Below are positions 61,680 through 64,000 of a DNA stretch of 64,000 bases, one piece after another. Within the stretch, counting starts at the first letter, position 1, and each line of letters begins with the position of its first letter. Where the stretch lies: positions 27,116 through 91,115 of the forward strand of contig CANHCJ010000001.1 in the NCBI GenBank assembly GCA_947458025.1, in the 5' to 3' direction. The position numbers were made by a program, and so were the translations under genes. This DNA comes from Rhodospirillales bacterium. Lineage in GTDB: Bacteria > Pseudomonadota > Alphaproteobacteria > Acetobacterales > Acetobacteraceae. The notes below the pieces were generated by a model. The model was given only the letters and a program-made list of their open reading frames with translations. It was not told the origin of the DNA and did no database searches.

Positions 61680-62333
61680 ATGCTGATCGTCGTCGGGAAC
61701 GAGAAAGGGGGGTGCGGCAAGACCACGCTGGCCGTGCACCTCGCCGCGGCCGCCGCCCACGCGGGGCGCGACACCCTCCTGGTGGACAGCGACCCAGGCC
61801 AGCAATCCGCCGCCCGATGGGCCGCGCGGCGGCGCGAGGCACACCCCGAGGCCAACGCGGTGCGATGCGTCTCCCTGACCGGCCGGGCGATTCGCGACGA
61901 GCTGGAGGACCTGGCGCGCCGCTACCAGGTGGTGGTGGTGGACACCGGCGCCGAGGACTCGCCCGAGCTCCGCGCCGCCGTCACCGTCGCCGGCGTGCTG
62001 GTGATCCCGCTCCAGCCCGAGCCGCTGGACCTATGGACGCTCCCGACCATGGAGGCGCTGGTGGCGCGCGCCAGGTCCTTCAACGCGCCCCTGCGGGTGG
62101 TGGTGGCGGTCAACCGGATCCCGCACCAGCTCGCCGCCCAGACACCGCAGGAAATCGCCGGGTGGATCGCCGAGAACACCCCGCAGCTCGCCGCCCCGCC
62201 CATCGTGGCAATCGTCGGACGCACCGCCTACGGCCGCGCCATCGGCGAAGGCCTGGCCGTGCACGAGACGCCGCGCCCGGACCTGAAAGCCACCCGTGAA
62301 ATGGAAGCCCTGTACCAGGAGGTAACCCGATGA
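61680..62333 (+). CDS. parA: ParA-family partition ATPase
   Basis: MLIVVGNEKGGCGKTTLAVHLAAAAA ... TLLVDSDPGQQSAARWAA ... VVVVDTGAED. Confidence 0.9.
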   Translation: MLIVVGNEKGGCGKTTLAVHLAAAAAHAGRDTLLVDSDPGQQSAARWAARRREAHPEANAVRCVSLTGRAIRDELEDLARRYQVVVVDTGAEDSPELRAAVTVAGVLVIPLQPEPLDLWTLPTMEALVARARSFNAPLRVVVAVNRIPHQLAAQTPQEIAGWIAENTPQLAAPPIVAIVGRTAYGRAIGEGLAVHETPRPDLKATREMEALYQEVTR

Positions 62334-62623
62334 GCCGTCTTCCCACCGGCGTGCCGCGGCCCCAGGCTTTCGTGGACGAGGCACCCGGCAAGGCCGGTCG
62401 CACCACCTACCCCTGGCAGCGCGCAGGCATCCGCGCCGACGTGAGCGTCCAGGTGAACGTGAAGCTCCCGGAGCCGCTGATGCTGGCCGTGGGCCACCTC
62501 GCCTACCAGGAAGGGTTGACCAAGCGGGAAATCATCGAGGCGGCCTTGCAAGAGTGGATGCAGCGCGAGGCGCAGGCCCGTGGGCTGCCACCCTGGCCCA
62601 CCCCGAAACCCCGCCAGCGTTAA
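62330..62623 (+). CDS. ribbon-helix-helix partition partner
   Basis: VNVKLPEPLMLAVGHLAYQEGLTKREIIEAALQEWMQ; coupled to parA. Confidence 0.75.
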   Translation: MSRLPTGVPRPQAFVDEAPGKAGRTTYPWQRAGIRADVSVQVNVKLPEPLMLAVGHLAYQEGLTKREIIEAALQEWMQREAQARGLPPWPTPKPRQR

Positions 62624-62660
62624 TCGCACGTCAACGTTTCGTGAAAATATTGACCCCAAG

Positions 62661-62676
62661 CTCGGAAATATCCTAT
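62661..62676. promoter_or_regulatory. operator-like site
   Basis: CTCGG-AAATAT-CCTAT, 10 bp before start of 62686. Confidence 0.5.
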
Positions 62677-62685
62677 TGGGGTGCT

Positions 62686-63048
62686 ATGACACATCACATT
62701 CTCACCGACCTAATCCGCGGCATCGGCCCCGTGATCGCGGGGCGGGTGGACGGTCAGCCGGCCTACTACATGGATGTCGTTGACATCGACGGCACCGTGC
62801 GGCGGTGCTGGGAGCCGAAGACGAGGCCGCGCAAGGGCGACCCGGCCGCGAAGCGCCGCTGCGTCCTGGAGCGGATCGGCCTGGCACAGGAGCTGCGCAA
62901 GCAGGGGCGCCCGGTCGTGCTCGCACACGACCAAGCCAGCTTCGACGGGCTGGTGCAGCTATTGCTGGGGGGGCGCCGTGAAGGAGCGGGTTGCGGACCC
63001 GCGGAGAGCGTCAATCTTCGCCTGCATGATGGCCGCCCCCGCCCGTAG
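62686..63048 (+). CDS. hypothetical protein
   Basis: ATG after operator-like site; convergent 3' overlap. Confidence 0.6.
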   Translation: MTHHILTDLIRGIGPVIAGRVDGQPAYYMDVVDIDGTVRRCWEPKTRPRKGDPAAKRRCVLERIGLAQELRKQGRPVVLAHDQASFDGLVQLLLGGRREGAGCGPAESVNLRLHDGRPRP

Positions 63049-63387
63049 CTCGCCCGCCTCGCGCCGTACCGAGTCGCACTCGGCCTCTGCCCGGATGAGC
63101 TGCGCCTTGAGCTGCGCCACAAGCGTGTCGGCCGCAACCCGCAGCGCGCGCTCCGCCTCCAGGTCGGCCTTCATGCGGACGATTTCGACCCGAAGAGCCT
63201 CGACCATTGCCGACAGGTGCTGGAAGAGCTGATCTTCGGACAGACGGAACTCGGTCGCGCGCGCTTCCCGCCGCCGCCACCACGCACCCACCGCCGTCAC
63301 CATCACGGTCGCCAGCGACCCGACAAATGCCCACGCGGCCGGGGGCATTGCCACTAGGCGCTCCCACAGGTCCCGCTCCTGGATCAC
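62959..63387 (-). CDS. TM plus coiled-coil protein (i-spanin/Rz-like topology)
   Basis: N-terminal TM (WAFVGSLATVMVTAVGAWW) then long coiled coil; GTG start overlaps upstream TGA. Confidence 0.6.
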   Translation of the reverse strand: MIQERDLWERLVAMPPAAWAFVGSLATVMVTAVGAWWRRREARATEFRLSEDQLFQHLSAMVEALRVEIVRMKADLEAERALRVAADTLVAQLKAQLIRAEAECDSVRREAGELRAGAAIMQAKIDALRGSATRSFTAPPQQ

Positions 63388-63998
63388 GTCGCCGGCGACT
63401 CCGCATGCTCGATGATGACCTGGCCGGCAGCGCCGGCCCCACCGCCGAAGTTGTTGCCTGCACCGGCCCCGCCGCCGCCCGGGAAATTGCCGGACGAAGG
63501 CAGGCCGGTGGACGCCGCCCCACCACCACCACCGGCCGCGCCGCTGCCGCCGCCGCCGCCGAAGCTGACGCCCGCCGAATACACGCCGGCTTGGCCGTCC
63601 CCGCCGGTCATGTTGTTCGCGCCGCCGCTACCCACCCCTCCGGGCCCCGTGGCTCCCGCGCCCATGTTGAGCGAGCCGCCACCACCCACGCCGCCCCCGG
63701 CGGACAGCAGGCCCGTGACGAAGCTCGCCCCGCCCGTCCCGCCATTGTTGCCGCTGGCCGACCCCGAGCTATTCGACCCCGCCGTGCCGGCGGCGCCTAC
63801 CCCGACCTCCAGCACCTGGCCGGGGGTGACGGCGTACACGCCCTCCGCGTAGCCACCGCCACCGCCACCGCCACCACCGCCGGCCATCGTGTTGCCACCG
63901 CCGCCGCCGCCGCCGCCCCAGGCGCGCACGCGCACCCGCGTTACGCCCGCCGGCACGGTCCAGTTGCTGGTGCCCGGCGAGGTGAAGGGCACCTGCAC
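63384..63998 (-). CDS. glycine-rich tail/receptor-binding protein
   Basis: VQVPFTSPGTSNWTVPAGVTRVRVRAWGGGGGGGG; typical Gly-rich phage tail protein. Confidence 0.75.
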   Translation of the reverse strand: MQVPFTSPGTSNWTVPAGVTRVRVRAWGGGGGGGGNTMAGGGGGGGGGGYAEGVYAVTPGQVLEVGVGAAGTAGSNSSGSASGNNGGTGGASFVTGLLSAGGGVGGGGSLNMGAGATGPGGVGSGGANNMTGGDGQAGVYSAGVSFGGGGGSGAAGGGGGAASTGLPSSGNFPGGGGAGAGNNFGGGAGAAGQVIIEHAESPAT

Positions 63999-64000
63999 CA

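Noticed and set aside
63520-63920. CCGCCACCG-type triplet repeats as a regulatory microsatellite
   Set aside because: Explained by the Gly-rich coding sequence of the tail protein.
1-64000. CRISPR array or defence island
   Set aside because: No regular direct repeat/spacer array and no cas-like ORF seen; repeats found are short dispersed motifs or tandem low-complexity.
1-64000. Integrase, transposase or IS element
   Set aside because: No tyrosine/serine recombinase or DDE motif recognised in the ORF list; could be outside the window.

Overview
The window is a single high-GC tailed-phage or prophage genome segment, densely coded, with most neighbouring genes joined by ATGA/GTGA overlaps. 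I infer it is temperate and possibly a phage-plasmid. Left to right: (1) a + strand run of small accessory genes including a DUF5131/Gp37-Gp68-like protein and an ASCH-like protein; (2) a long - strand structural/cargo/lysis block (about 4.6-32.7 kb) with portal, MuF-like head protein, holin, an L,D-transpeptidase-type (DUF2778/Tlde1-like) lysin candidate and several very large polyvalent proteins; (3) small + genes, a terminator and an initiator-like tRNA(CAT); (4) a + gene ending in a DUF2829/Tad2-like domain; (5) terminase, RNase HI, several DNA adenine methyltransferases and small genes on -; (6) replication genes (SSB, RusA-like, initiator-like) and an immunity region with a Cro-like and a C2/S24-like regulator; (7) a + recombination operon (RecE-like, RecT, Rad50-like ATPase, DUF262); (8) a ParA/RHH partition pair; (9) a Gly-rich tail protein at the right edge. 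The most interesting signal is a shared tag, LFLKA.I.GGAAGDLFAMP...GHVRGG.YVAPH.ATR, at the N-termini and also inside at least seven otherwise unrelated cargo proteins (methylase-helicase, GNAT-ART-TGT-like, 2H-phosphoesterase/zeta-like kinase and others). It suggests a modular virion-packaging or injection and processing signal. Three dispersed DNA motif families were also read directly: GGGTCGTGACGSCAYGGTGG before - strand genes, an operator-like CTAGGAAATATCCTAG, and GGTAGCTACCTACCTGCC at gene junctions. A lambda-like ori candidate lies inside the initiator-like gene. Everything comes from reading the sequence; no database search was run. Family names are recognition-based and need HMM or structure confirmation.
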